64,000 nucleotides of DNA from Liolophura sinensis (Eukaryota > Mollusca > Polyplacophora > Chitonida > Chitonidae), in the NCBI RefSeq assembly GCF_032854445.1, contig NC_088300.1, positions 67,122,984 to 67,186,983 of the forward strand, given 5' to 3'. Made by a program: the position numbers and the translations under genes. Below are positions 25,901 through 38,869 of this stretch, piece after piece (within the stretch, counting starts at the first letter, position 1; each line of letters opens with the position of its first letter). The notes beneath the pieces are model-generated. The model made no database searches. It was given only the letters and a program-made list of their open reading frames with translations, and was not told the DNA's origin.

Positions 25901-28614
25901 AGAATTCTGAGCAGCTGATCCTAGTCATTGAACTTATCTGACTCCTCCATCTTCATGTCTATGTACATTTGGAAAATCTTCAAGCCCTTTCCACAAATCC
26001 ATCCAGGTAAAGTTGGTTGTAACTACCAGGAACACATATATCTTAACGCATTTTGTATGTATACATGGTATGGTTACTATCGACTTTATCGGGTATTGGG
26101 TTATAGAACAGATTATATGCCAACTTGGCCTAAGAGCTTGAAGTAGTAGCTTTTTAAAAATATTTTTAACACTATACGATATCCATTGAAAGCCACTATC
26201 ACGTCACATAGGGCCGATTCCACAAAGCCAATTTAAACTTTGGTTTAGAAATATGATTTTATCGCTTAATATTTTTAGACAATATGAGATAAAATCTGAA
26301 AAACTTATGAAGTGTTATGTTAAGAAAACATCTCAAATTGTCAGCCCCCTGATGAGCAATGAATCGCGTATTAAACAGAAGATTTAACTCAAAGGCTTAA
26401 ATCAAAAAGGTTGCTTCAGGGTCTTAAAGCCGCGCAATACCGTATACACTGTATCAGCGACGTCTGACGGGTCATGTCACGTTAATCAGACTGAAATCAA
26501 TAAGAACAGATCAAGGAGGGGATGTTGTTGTGTTTATTGGCACGTAAACGTTGTGTACTCGGATAAGGGAAGGCGGAGGAAATAGGACGTGGCTGGCGAG
26601 CCCAAATCAAACATGTTTAATTCATACATGTCATGCAGAAGATGGCGAATTCAAGCTGACGTTGTCATCATTATTTGTAGCGCTTCTTGCCAACGACTTC
26701 CTGGTAAACGCTTAAACTGTTTTGCCTTCGGGCTAAAATCACGAAAGGCCGCCCATCTTGACAGTGGATCAATATTCGATATTGAACAATTTTTATCGAA
26801 GTTATCAGAGACCTGAGATCAAACCCGGGTTAGGCTATATCAAATACTTTAAAATAGGTATTTGTTGCTACCTCGCTTATATAGCACTGCTAATTTAGAG
26901 CAAGGAAAAACTGTAGTATAATGCGACTAGCTGTGGTGTCATGGTGTCTTCGGTATGATACTTCAGCGGCATTGGCGGCATGGACTCGGTCTGCAACAAG
27001 AAGACACAGTATATGTGCACACATCTAATGGCTCCTGGTCGTCATGTGACGAGTACAATTGTGTAGTACAACGCAAAACCCCAAGAACACACACACACAC
27101 ATTTAAGACATTTTATTAAAACTGGGTCTTTATGGATAAATATGGACACAGTGTGATGATATCGTATCTCAGGTAATACTTCTATAAGAAAATACCTTTT
27201 GTATAATGAAAACACTAAAATATTATGGCACATGAAAAAAAAAGAGTACAGAGTCACCTATAAGAGATGCAAATCATTGACTGGGATAAAGCATTTAATA
27301 ATGTAAAAATATATCAAATCTAAAAAGATTCCAGTTTTGTATATATCACAGTGTTTTCAAAATGACGAAAAAATTCATAAACCTGAATTCTACACATTGC
27401 GCATTTATAGCATTTTTATCACAACACTTTTTGAGTAGATGATGAACAGTTTTGCAATTACTTTCTCTCCAAACTGAGTCAGGACAAAAAACATGGAATG
27501 TACACATCGCGTTTTGCGCGGGCGATGTCCTAATTGAAGTGTTATGACGTCATCACCATCAAACTTCCGGAACGGTAAGAAGATAAAAACAGCTACACTG
27601 TAGTTAAACGTTTTACGTCCATTATTTTTGTGAGAAATGTATACTTTTAGCTCTTTTCCTGGGTATAGAATGTAACGTTAGTAACAGAACCCATGCCTGT
27701 TAATCACCCCGTAATGACCTGCCGACCAGAGACATCGACGTGGCTGGGGAATGACTAGCTGCAATAAGACAGCTGCAATCTGGACTGCGTCGAGACGCTA
27801 ACGAGCAATCATCGCTTATAGTGGCCTGGCAATCGCAACTCTAGCCGTGTCGCCACCAATAAAGAAACACTTATTCTTTGCCTTGATCAGCGGCTTAAAA
27901 ATTCCCCCCCCCCCCCCCCCCCGCCACAACTAATTACATAGCGCCAGCGGAAGACATTAGATTGTATTCAGCACTTTATCACTGAAAAGAAAATCCCTAT
28001 TGCCTGAGCCGAAGTGTCCTATGTCAAGCTGAAAACGGTTTGGCGGTAGAGAACAAAAATAACGCTGTTTTAATGACACTTTGCGTAAAAGAAAGGTCTC
28101 AGCTGTATTCTGAAAGTTAGATAGTTAATTTCTATCCTCTGGAGTAAAAACAGTCCAAAGAAAGAGTGAGGGAGGTTTATGAAATGAGCAAACGGAATTG
28201 TTTTCAGGCAATCAACATTACTTGTATACGACATGACGGGACGCAATACACGCAGAATGCTTGGGAGAATAGAGTGTGTTATAATTTCAATTACACACTT
28301 AATTACATTCAGCAAGAAAGTCGCAGGTGCATTTTTACAGAATTTGCATTAATTCAAAGAGATTAGGGTAAGTTTTACAAGGCTATTTGATGATGGACGT
28401 AACCATTTATGATTCGGGTAAATGTTCGGCTAAGACCTTCGAAATGCGTCTAAACGTATATGTTCCATGAGTGTATTCTCATGCACCGATTAAGTACAGA
28501 CGTTTTAAAGTAAGTTTTTTTCATGTATATACACTTTTCGATAAAGTAACGGAAAAATAAGGATTAGAGACATATTTATCAAAGGGAAATGCTGATTCGG
28601 CTTATAGCAGACAA
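22921..28614. other. Unassigned non-coding stretch with simple repeats
   Basis: It holds an (AAC/AAT)n block at about 24750-24834 and a C19 run at 27904-27922, but no supported gene. Short frames show no domains. Confidence 0.45.
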
Positions 28615-28700
28615 TCCTCCTGAAACAGCCGATCCAACGCGAGCTGCATTCGAACTCGCGACTTCATCAAGGTCTTGGCCGTTGCAGTGAGCCCGCCATT
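28615..28700 (-). repeat. tRNA-like SINE remnant
   Basis: The - strand has GGCGGGCTCACTGCAACGG, then GTCGCGAGTTCGAATGCAGC, in A-box/B-box order and spacing. No full cloverleaf. Confidence 0.45.
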
Positions 28701-31285
28701 TAATTTTTGTCAGAGCCAGTGGGAACCCATTTAATTATATGAGAATTGATAACAACGAGGTAATTTGTGAATACCCAACTTTTTTCCAGGCATTCTTCAG
28801 TAGAGTTTGTGATGAGAAGGCTGTATATATTAATGACATGAAAAAATTGATGTCTAGACAGAGGGCTCAACCACAGTGTAAGTGGGTAATACCCTAGAGC
28901 CAATGGTAAATCGCCGTGCAAGACTTACACAAAGGCTTCGTAATGGAACACTTCAGCAAGGCACGCAATGGGTTTACGTAAGAGGTGAAGCGCGGAAGGT
29001 TATGTTTGAAGAGGCATGTGTGTAGGGGATTGCGGTTAGACTCACATGTGATCATACACCGCCTTTTTGTTTGTTACATGCTTTAGGAAGTATACAAGAT
29101 ATACACAAGCCAGAAATGGATTTTTTGGGCTAAGCATGGATTACGTTCTTTTCACCCCACTATCCACAGCTTCCGGTGACCTGATGTCCGAAGTTGAACT
29201 CATTATCAGTGAGTTTTGTTCTGCTCGACATCCTGTTTGTCTAGCAATCCCTCGTTCTGTTTTGTATATTGATTATGTGTTTCCAACTATCTGATGAATG
29301 TTTGCGTAATGAACGGCATATACAATGTACACACGTATAGGCTATAGCCGAAGATACCGATGGCATTCTGTCTTGTTCCATGTATACCGGATACAGAAGA
29401 CAATGCGGAAGATCGAGCAGCCAAAGAATGGCGAGTATGGCCAATGTCATCTTACAACAGTTCCGTGTCAATATTTACAACGTCTTCAATCCCTTCCAAA
29501 TTGGTTTAGTGTTGAAAATAACAGAGTCAAAGCTTTAGCACATCCATTAATCTGTCCATACGTGATGCTTAGAAACCTGTCGGAGTGGTGAAGTGCGAAC
29601 GTATTGTGTCACGCTGATAACCGTCTGGATCAGTCCACCTGACAGTGCGGGGGTAATCAAAGAGGGAACATCCAGCGCTAATTGACAGACTGAAACATGT
29701 CGTGACCGCAGCCGACTACATCAAGGTCCAAGGTAACAAAGGGCTAGAAAGGATGCTATTTGGGATGAAGTAATACCGCTGTTTTAGATCTCGAGTCGTA
29801 TTGTATTTTTTCAGGCGATGTAAACATGTAAAACACCTCCAATTTTTTTGCCTGGACATCACTCTTGGAAAACTTTTTGTTGTTGTTAACTTTGGTGCAT
29901 ATATACTTAAGATATTTAAATCCATGGCAGTCCAAACTGGAGATTCAGTTTAGGACGTACGTGGGTTCTTTAAAAGCATCTAAAAACATATAATGTACCG
30001 GTATAAGATAAAATGACGTGTGTAGAGGAGACATAGAAACTTAACTTTATAAATCCATTCCAGTTTTGTGCCTGACGAGAATCGCTTGAATGAGTCTGGA
30101 TTAACACTTTTAACCATTAACACAAATCAAACACTATTGATAAAGCTGATCAGAAAATGTTCTCATGTGATTTAGATTTTCATTAGACTCTTTCCGCATG
30201 AGTTATCTGTCCGGGTAGTAAATGGCACCAACTGCATGATGATGGAAATGTGATTCTGCATCGGGACCATGTGGAAAAGGATTTTACATAAAAATAAATC
30301 ATTGATTATCAATAATGGCAATAACTACATAAACATGTGATGATCGTATTTCTAGCAATTCTTCAAAGGATATACACAAACACCTTGTGCTGACGAAGAA
30401 TGGGAACAAAAAATCCAAACAGTCAACTAGAACGCAATAACAGTAAATAAACGGCGTGTGTTTAGTCAATGGCCGTAAGCAATATTTAATGTATTTTTGA
30501 AAATTACGCGGTATACGCAAAATTTGACCCAATAGTTTAAACTGCAACCACGTGATATTTAACATGCACATTTGAAAACATATTGTCTTTCAGTCAAGTT
30601 TAATTCATGGATACACCAGTTACTTATATCAGAGGAATTTGGTTAAATCTGAAATCCGTTTCGTTCTTCTGAGCCTTAAGCTATCATGCAGCACAGTAGT
30701 ACAGCTATGTATGTACTCGTGTATTCACTATAAACATTTAATTTAGAATTTTGCGTGTGTTGTCCTCAGCGAGTCAAAGCTAGAGGCCTACGCTCAACAA
30801 AAACAGGTTTCCTCTGATCACGAGTTAATGGTGACATCATATTGTTTAGTGAATAATGGAGACAGTCACGTAACAATTGACACGAATGTAACTGGCGCCT
30901 CAGCAGGATCCGAACTTTGCCAACGGCCATGTTTGAATCTCTTGACTACCGATCCCTTCTTAGGCTCGAGTCGGCTACATTCGGAGTCATTCGGAAAAAG
31001 ATAAAGTCGTGGAATTTAAGGATTATTACTCCACAATAATTAATCATTAATTAGATGATAGATAACGTGTTTCGGGGTCCTAACTTTAAATGTACTTTTA
31101 ATAATGGTCAGAAGCAAATAATAACAACAACATAATTTTGTGAAGAAGAAAAATGACTCTTAATTTGAGAAGAGCAGCCGGGTCCAGGAAGAAATTATTC
31201 AAAGCTGTATTAAGGTTAAGCCAAGCTAAATTATAATGCAAGTCTCATCATAATACAAAGTAAATTGTACTTAAGTCTGGACTAA
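28701..31285. other. Unassigned non-coding stretch
   Basis: The only exon-like signal is 39 bp at 29170-29208, with a pyrimidine-rich acceptor (CACCCCACTATCCACAG is close) and a GTGAGT donor. It encodes only about 12 residues in a single open frame, too little to support a gene. Confidence 0.4.
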
Positions 31286-31318
31286 AGTTAATACCGGGCT
31301 TACGTCCCGGTATTAACT
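31286..31318. repeat. Perfect 13-bp inverted repeat (hairpin)
   Basis: AGTTAATACCGGG, loop CTTACGT, then CCCGGTATTAACT. There is no U-tract or gene context that would define a terminator. Confidence 0.85.
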
Positions 31319-31854
31319 ACGACAGCAACCCTATCATGCATGTGTTACGAAAATGAGGGCTGAAAACGTCTGCAAGCATCTAAAACAAACCTATCCAACG
31401 CTGAACAGCTTTGGCACTTTGAGGGCAACACGAGTGAACCAGCAAATGCAACGATTCATCCATGGTACGTGGCAGCAAAGGTGGGAACGTTGGCAACTAA
31501 GGTCTTGCAGGACTGTAGCTTTCAAGAATCAATGTACTAACATGTAAACTAGATGAGGTAGGAATGTGATGAGCGTTGACTGCATGAAGTGTTTGGGACC
31601 TACAGTGATTGGGAGGAGGTTTAAACAGGCTCAGAATCATCCATAACATTTGCTTCAAAAATAAGCAGCAAAAAGTAAAAAGAATTAATACACATCGAGC
31701 AGCTGAAGTACACTGCATGAATATATTCTAAGTAGAACATGCATATGCCAACTATCACATTGTCGTCGCTGTTTTTTTTTTTTAATACATGCACTTTAGT
31801 TCTTTTATATTCTAACGCTTTGAATCCTAGACCTTTCCAGTATTCTTTTACATG

Positions 31855-31935
31855 GTTTTAGGCAGGATTCGAACCTGCGACCTCGGTCGAGATCTAGTGG
31901 ACAACGGGTAGAAGCCATTAGTCAGTAAGTTACGC
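31855..31935 (-). repeat. tRNA-like SINE remnant
   Basis: The - strand contains GGTCGCAGGTTCGAATCCTG, a perfect polymerase III B box. The upstream half does not fold as a tRNA. Confidence 0.5.
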
Positions 31936-33753
31936 ATGGTACATAGCATGTTGGTGAGGAATTAGGTATGTAATAATCGTACAAATGCATGTTCTTATAA
32001 AATTGTATATTATCAACTTTTCAGATTTCAAAGTGTTTTATATGTTTCTCTTCTTAACTTCTGCGGTTCATGGAAATCATATGTATGTGGGAAAAAGCCA
32101 ACTTTTACGCAACAATTTCAACACACCCATCTCACTTTGGTACAAAGTATACAAAGCACTTTGAAGAGCATCAAACCATTAATTCGGTGACAAAAGACAC
32201 CCATGTAGACATTGTGTCCCCAGAGCTTTGGGAAACAAGCCTCCTCTTAGACAGAGTAATTTCACTTTCTCACACGGACAGACCGCAATATGATAGCCCT
32301 CTACCTTCTCTAAAACGTCCCTGTCCATCATCCGGTCTTTTGTACGACTCTAATGGCATTAGACCATGCTTCCCAATACGGAGGTTGGATTATGAAGCAG
32401 CGTTTTCCCTATCATTACGGTCTAATCCTCACTGATAAGAGGTGGGCAAACAACAGGCATAAAGGCGCTATCTGTAGTCGGGACATTAGACTGGCGGATA
32501 GCCTTCCTCCGCTAACTCATGGAGCAGGAAACTAAATACCACACCTCTATGGAGATGTAGTGTAATCCTCATTTCGCAATTACAGAAACGGACTCTAGAC
32601 GTGGCAGACTGAAATTCAACCCGTCAAAAATGGACATCGCATATCTGCCATTTAGGTTTGTCGCGACATTTGTGTCATCGTGGTGATTTTTTTTTTGAAT
32701 AAACCAGCAAGGAAGACAAGAGTAGAAAACAAAACCCCAAAACAACGCATGTATAATGATCTTAGAGTGGATTATATACCAGAAATAGAAATTTTGATTA
32801 ATTTTATGATGTATACTGTTTCCACTTCAGACAAGTAAGAGACGAAGGATTTCGAAAAAAATCATAAAGGCCATTTGAAATCAGCAGACGATGCTGTTCC
32901 AGCCTCTCTGTTAGTCTTTAACCTCCCATCATCTCGCTGCATTATGCATGGAAATAGATATTCTTGGTTATGTTTAATCATGATAAACCTTGCTAGGAAG
33001 TTGTTATTTTCCATGACCTCCGTTCCATGCCAACGGTGTGCCAATTAGGCGCCGTCTGTATAGCTAGAGCATTGCATCTTAATGTAACTTTACGTTGATT
33101 AGACCCGGTTTAAGCGCATTCTACCCTGATCGCCAGCCATTACCATGAAACATTTAGTGGTAGTGAACCCGCAGGTGTTAGCACGGAGCGACCTTGTGGT
33201 GTGGGCTATTTTTTCCATCGCCGAGGTGAATCTGTCAGTGTAACAAGGGAACGGAGAAATCGATTACAGGTGCAGGGTATTAAGATACAGCTTTAATGCA
33301 TCAATGTTACACCATTAATTAGCTGCCGAGAAAAGGAATTAATTCTACAAGGCAATCGGTATACAGAGATATATTAGGCATTCGAAATGATGTTACACTG
33401 AGCCTTAAAAGTGTCCCGCGTATAAGTTTTGCAGGGAATATTTTGTTTAAACCAGTCCCATCAGTGTCCTTATCTTATGAGTCCTTAACTGATGGAAAAT
33501 GTCGATATTCTAATTGATGAATAGGCGCTCGAATCCAGTTAGCCTCATTCAAAAGAAATTCTGTGCGTAAATTATACAGTATAAGAAGTTAACTTTAAGA
33601 AACCCGCTATACGACTTATAGTCGCGCAAAACCTCGTGTTGTCTCCAGTTACTTGGTGTCTCCTATAAGAGAACAGTGAACAAGTGGCGAATACGATAAC
33701 CACACAGACATGTTAATGGATTTTTTATTGGCTCTCTGTGGTAGGACATGCAC
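31936..33753. other. Unassigned non-coding stretch
   Basis: The longest frame is 121 codons (32070-32435, + strand) and has no recognisable motif. Nothing else supportable. Confidence 0.4.
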
Positions 33754-33947
33754 TCAGACGACTTCCCATTGCTCGATATGTAAACGTCGTGTGTGGAAAC
33801 GCGGTAAGCAATCACAATTCACATCATCAGGTGTCCTTGGTGCAATGTAAACTTTTCTAAGGGTTTCACTGCAAGGCACCGGGATAACGCGAGATCGACA
33901 TGTTGCTACGAGATTAAAATTGAACGACCTGCACCTTGCATCATCGT
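33754..33947 (-). CDS. Candidate terminal exon, PAN/apple-like cysteine motif
   Basis: On the - strand a good acceptor (CACTTCATTTCCAG) is followed by about 63 open codons to TGA. The start of the exon reads DDARCRSFNFNLVATCRS, which resembles the C-x-SFN-x-N...C core of PAN/apple domains, a family often encoded on separate exons in mollusc secreted proteins. The rest (three more Cys, then a basic tail) is less typical. No upstream exon was found. It may be a decayed exon; the family call is tentative. Confidence 0.28.
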
Positions 33948-34167
33948 CTGGAAATGAAGTGTCCAATCGCCAAACTTTAAAGCTTTAAGAGCTGTGCATG
34001 CCTATGATTAGGCTATGCAGGCAGTGTCAACGTATTCTTACTCCTCTCACCAATAGTCAGAGAGCAGTGGAAGTCGGAGAATCGACGATTCCATGTAAGA
34101 CACTGGAACTGACCCAACAATTAGTGTATCCTACCTTTAGCGATTGAAAGACAAGCATTCAACCATT

Positions 34168-34423
34168 CGGCGTCTGTAGCCAAGTGTTTAGTGCAATGAC
34201 TCACAAGTTACCTTTCACCAATGTGATCGCTGTGAGTTCATGCCTAGCTCACGCTGGCTTCCTCTCCGGTAGCACATGCGAAGATGTGGCATCAACCTAC
34301 GGATGGTCGGGGTTTCCCCCAGGATCTGTTCGGTTTCCTCTAGCAATAATGCTAGCCGCCGTCGAATAAGTGAAATGTTCTTGAGTACGGCGTAAACTTT
34401 CAATCAATCAAATAAATAAATAA
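34168..34423 (+). repeat. SINE family 1, near full length but diverged
   Basis: The tRNA-like head is worn, but the B-box region GCTGTGAGTTCATGCCTAGC, the CTTCCTCTCCGG block, TGTTCTTGAGTACGGCGTAA and an (AAAT)n tail are all present in order. Confidence 0.85.
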
Positions 34424-34529
34424 CTATTTGGCCACAATTATATATAAAAATATATAAATAAAAATCCGTTACCGTTAGTAACCTAACCAGTACATTTTGA
34501 ATCCTTCGAGGCAACAACTCCTTTTACTT

Positions 34530-34960
34530 CTTAGTTCATTAGGCCTATAAGGTCTGTCTTTCTGTATGTCTGTCCCAATCTTTCTAACCGCCATATCTCT
34601 AAACCTATTCATAGGAAATTTATGAGATTTTGCACAGTAAATCGTTGGAAATTATACAATTGGTATTTTTGCGGTATGTCCTTGAATTAATTTACATATT
34701 AATCAGTTCCATTTGCACAACTGTCTGCGTCTTTGTGACCATATTTTTGAACCCATTTAAAGGAAATTGATGAAGTTTTGAAGAAATGATCATTGTGACT
34801 CTTAGTTGTGACTTTTTAAAAATTTAGCATTTACAATAATTTGCCTATTACTCAGTTAAATTTGCGCATTAAACAGTAGCAACGTTCATATTTCTAGATT
34901 TATTGAAGGGAAATTCATTTCAAAGTTTTGTCCTCTTTATGGAAGCTTTATGGAATATTC
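34530..34960 (+). repeat. Degenerate tandem repeat, about 150-bp period, three copies
   Basis: Copies near 34590, 34740 and 34890 share a CATATYTCTAAACCTATT-like block followed by a GGAAATTKATGARRTTTTG-like block. Confidence 0.55.
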
Positions 34961-35444
34961 ATGGCTGAGGAGTGCTGCGGGTGTACTGCTGTTTTCATGA
35001 ACAGCACTGAGCCTAAGTTAATTTCGTCAGTCATCAGATCGTCAGAGTTGAGATCATAACCAGTGGTGTGTTGAGCTCCTATGGCTTTTTTATACGTGTA
35101 GCTGACGTGAAAGCCTCTTACACGGAAGTGCCGTTTTCGTCAGTTTTTTGACTGAGTAGACATGGTAATACCAAAAATGTCACTCTTCACGAAGTATACA
35201 ATAAATATTTGACCATCAAATACCACTCGATGAGCGAAGGTTTGAAATTTCTGGACATAAATCCTACTAACCTATCATTACTGTAAGTATTTGCGTTTGG
35301 AGCCATCACTTTGAACACGACGATGTTGCCCAGCTATTTTGGAGGTTGAGCGAGTGACAAGGAAAAAAATTACAAGCTCCAATACACGTAGCGTACATAG
35401 GCAGTTTTATACACCGTCAACATTTGCACTCTACCATTCTACTT

Positions 35445-35610
35445 AAGTTTTTGTCCCAGGCCCAGTCGACCGTCCCATGACGAACGAGGTTCGAATCCAA
35501 CTCTCGCTAGTAAAACTTTAAATTTACGTTAAACGTTGTGGTTCTAGTTTACAAAAAATCCATATAATGGCACACTCAACCGCCACTCAAATAAATGAAT
35601 AAATAAATAA
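35445..35610 (+). repeat. tRNA-like SINE with (AAAT)n tail
   Basis: ACGAGGTTCGAATCCAACTC gives a perfect B box. About 120 bases later the sequence ends in CCGCCACTCAAATAAATGAA with (AAAT)n. The family differs from families 1-3. Confidence 0.5.
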
Positions 35611-36849
35611 ACATTTTATACCTATTTTCCAGATGTTCATTTTGGATTTAATTTTGTTTCTGGAAAATGTGACGCTCCTGCCCGCCTTAGAGTTTGCACC
35701 AGACTGGCTCATCATATAATAATCCTGCTCGAACATGGGTTTCTCACGTCGAAGACACATATAACGCCCACTTTCTCTTCATTAAGTGTTACATGGCCCG
35801 TCTAGTAATTCTTCAATGTCGTTCTAGCTGTTGGTTAGCGTTATTCCACAGATGTGGCTGTCTGCCATCAACTCCTTTTTCTTTGTTACGTGTCATCTCG
35901 CACGTCTTAACAGTCTCATTTCCCCGTTGTCCACCAGTGTCCATACTGTAAGCATCAGCACGTCCCCTGAGAGTATCCATCAGCTTGCTGCCCCAAACCC
36001 CTTGTATTTTGTTACCTCCCATTGTCCTGTCAAAAGGGGTGTGAGTGGGGTGTATCGGTCACCCTGAACGTTTTCTCAACATGGCTCTTCCAATGCTGAC
36101 CAGAAGCGCCCCACGCAAAGGGAAAACGTGATCCTGCGTTTGGCAACAACCTTCTTGGTCAGCCTGGATGTTTCTGTAAAGGTCAAGTGATTTTGTTCTT
36201 TAGGGTTACAGCGTGTAAACACCAGCCCATCGGTCGGTCAGCCGCTTATAGTCAGGCTTAGCAGGAAAAACCCTCAGACGCGAGGATACATGTTAGAAGA
36301 GCGAGACGTGCCCTCTGTGTCGTGTTCTTGGGGTTAGGATTAGGTCAGCTCTCTCACCGTGTCCAGGGTCATAATGTTCTAGATACATGAGCTCGTGGTG
36401 TTTGGCTTAAACCCAGCCTGGAAGCTTTTATTTCCTCAATAAATAGAAGACGAACGGCTTATGTTTGACGTGTCGTACAAAAAGAAATGGCTGAAAACAC
36501 CTTTAAAATGTAACAGTATGGCGACAGTGTTCATAAACCATCAACTATTGCAATATAAAATACTGTCTTCGATTGAATTATTTATTTATGAAATGATAAT
36601 GTCCGCGGAGTAGGCAGATTTATTGGATGAGTGTTGTATTAATGTAAGTTTATTGCTTTCCATAATGTCCTTCCCTAATGCATATATCTTCCTACGCATG
36701 TCAAACAAACGATCATTTCAATGCCATCTAAACTACACTATATGGAAAACCAATATGTTTCCAATGAGAATAGTCTTAGTCGGAACCTCATAAACTTATC
36801 TCTTGAGTGGAAGCCGAGAATTGTTTTCCGGAAGGTGAGAAAAGTTTAA
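35611..36849. other. Unassigned non-coding stretch
   Basis: No supported gene or repeat. Confidence 0.4.
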
Positions 36850-36995
36850 GTTTCTGTCTGGCAGAAATAAGCGTTCTCCGATGATGGATGACTCAGACCG
36901 TCAGGCTCTTCTGCAGATGGAGGAAGGAAAATGGAAAGAGATGGATCTAATTGGTAAGATATGGTACAATGAGAGTGGCGGTTATGATGAGAGAA
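36850..36995 (+). repeat. Dispersed repeat, copy 1 of 2
   Basis: It shares with 45977-46125 an ordered series of blocks: GTCTGGCAGA, GATGATGRATGAC, CTCTTCTG, GAGATGGATCTAATTG and AAGATATGGTACA. The open frame here is broken in the other copy, so the conservation is of DNA, not protein. Confidence 0.75.
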
Positions 36996-37279
36996 GATCC
37001 GACATGCAAATAAATAAATCAATCATCCAGATCTCTATATCTGATAATGTTTCCCGTCTTCGTATCGGATGATTACGGAAACTTTCCTATTCCCAACTTT
37101 TTGTTTCAGAACATATGTATACACATAATATTGGCATGCGAGGAATTTATCGCCTGTGCGGTGGGTGATTCGACTGAACTGAAGAAAGAACAAATCAATA
37201 ATGAACAAATCGGCCAGAACGTTTAGAACAACCCTTGATTTGGTCTGTATATTCAGATCTGGGGGAATTAATCAGCGTG

Positions 37280-37335
37280 GCTCCGGCCATACGTGGGAAG
37301 GTCTGGCAACAACTTACGGATGGTCGTGGGTTGCT
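37280..37335 (+). repeat. SINE family 1, internal fragment
   Basis: It matches the CTCCGGCCGTACGTGGGAAG block through ACTTACGGATGGTCGTGGGT. Both ends are missing. Confidence 0.75.
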
Positions 37336-37894
37336 TGCATATATATGCGTTATATAAACTCGCAAGATATGGTATTTAAGAAATATTTTTTTTAACTCCT
37401 TTTGTCACTTTCATTCAGATATCACGGGTATAAAGAAACCGGAGTCGACCTGTCTTGATGAAACAATGCTCGGTACACCGTGCCGTTTTATCGTTATGAA
37501 TCGAATGCTGGGATTAAGCTGTAGTATGCTTGTAAATGTGTTGGTTATAAAATATATAGTGGACACTATACAAGGACTAAACTTATACTTACTTGTAGAA
37601 TACATAGACAGCATGAATGAACTCACGCGGACTTATTTGAAAAGGTGCTACATTTGGTTGTCGAGCACTTATATTTCATGCGCCAGGACAAACGCCCGCA
37701 TTGGTTCAAATGCAATTGAATTCAGATTGCAGAGTCCTCAATTTGACGACACGTACACAGTGACAGAAACAGTCAATCACTTTGAAGTAATGTATTTATA
37801 ATGATAAACACAATTTTCTGAGAGTTCTCTGGATTTGCAACTAGCAATATAAATGGTTCCTAGTTCCTAGAAATCAAGCATTTAGATATTTGAT
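37336..37894. other. Unassigned non-coding stretch
   Basis: A 111-codon + strand frame (37466-37801) has a fairly hydrophobic start but no family signature. Confidence 0.35.
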
Positions 37895-38325
37895 AGCTCA
37901 CATGTGTAGCTTACAGATGTAGATCACAAATTTGGCTTCGAATGCAGCTCCCAAATTTAGCTCACAAGTGCAGATCACAAATGCAGCTCACAAATATAGC
38001 TCACAAATGCAGCTCACAAACATATAGCTCACAAATGTAGCTCATAAATACAGCTCACAAATATAACCCACAAAAATAGCCAACAAATACAGCTCACAAA
38101 TGTAGTTCATAACAATAGCCCACAATATAGCTCACAAATGCAGCTCATAAATATAGCTCACAAATGTAGCTCACAAATGCAGCCCACAAATATAGATCAC
38201 AAGTGCAGCTCACAAAAAGAGCCCACAAATATAGCTCACAACTGCAGCGCACAAATATAGCTCACAAATATAGCCCACTAATGTAGCTCACAAATGTAGC
38301 TCACAAATGTAGCCCACATTCGAGA
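37895..38325 (+). repeat. 13-bp tandem repeat (AGCTCACAAATGY), about 30 copies
   Basis: Units such as AGCTCACAAATGT, AGCTCACAAATGC and AGCTCACAAATAT repeat head to tail with some imperfect units. The first two or three and the last are the most diverged. Confidence 0.92.
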
Positions 38326-38339
38326 TTTCTCTGAATTTA

Positions 38340-38865
38340 ACGACTTCTATACGTACGGGCTGAAGGTTATACGCATCACAAAAGTAACTTATGCCTATAT
38401 ATTGTGGCGAATACATCTTTCATTTCTGTGTCTACATAGTGACCGCTCTCTGTAGGCTACCAGCTACACCCCGTAAAAGTCACATGGATTTACTATCCTA
38501 TACAAACATACGGTGATTTCTCAGGACCTTTGACATACTATATAGACTGCCGGATACAATTTGTAGAAGTAAACGACACGCATGCATGTACTATTACCAA
38601 CAAACATTTGATGTAAGTTACAGGCTTACTTCTGTAAGTTACAGACTGACAGTTACACTCCACAGAAGTAACTCATGTATTTGAATTATGAAACAAGAAC
38701 ATAAAAAAGCTTTTCTGGACGTTGTGACTTCTATATACATACAGGCTACCCGTTACCCTTCGCAGAAGTCACGTATGCGTTTATGCCAACCAACAAATAC
38801 ACAGATTTCCCTGTATTTATTGACTTCTGTGTTGAATGTCAGTTACACACTCCACAGAAATGATC
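38340..38865 (+). repeat. Highly degenerate repeat, about 95-bp period
   Basis: A module of a GACTTCTRTA block, a short spacer, a RGYTACACYCCRYAGAAGT block and ATGTATTT recurs five or six times. Divergence is high, so boundaries are approximate. Confidence 0.45.
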
Positions 38866-38869
38866 GATA

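Noticed and set aside
29170-29208. 39-bp + strand exon with good acceptor and GTGAGT donor
   Set aside because: Only about 12 residues in one frame and no partner exon; chance occurrence is likely in 64 kb.
31855-31935. Functional tRNA gene because of a perfect GGTTCGAATCC
   Set aside because: The acceptor stem and D arm do not pair; it fits a SINE head remnant better.
32070-32435. 121-codon + strand frame, longest one outside repeats with no domain
   Set aside because: No homology recognised, no splice or promoter support; this length occurs by chance in a window of this size.
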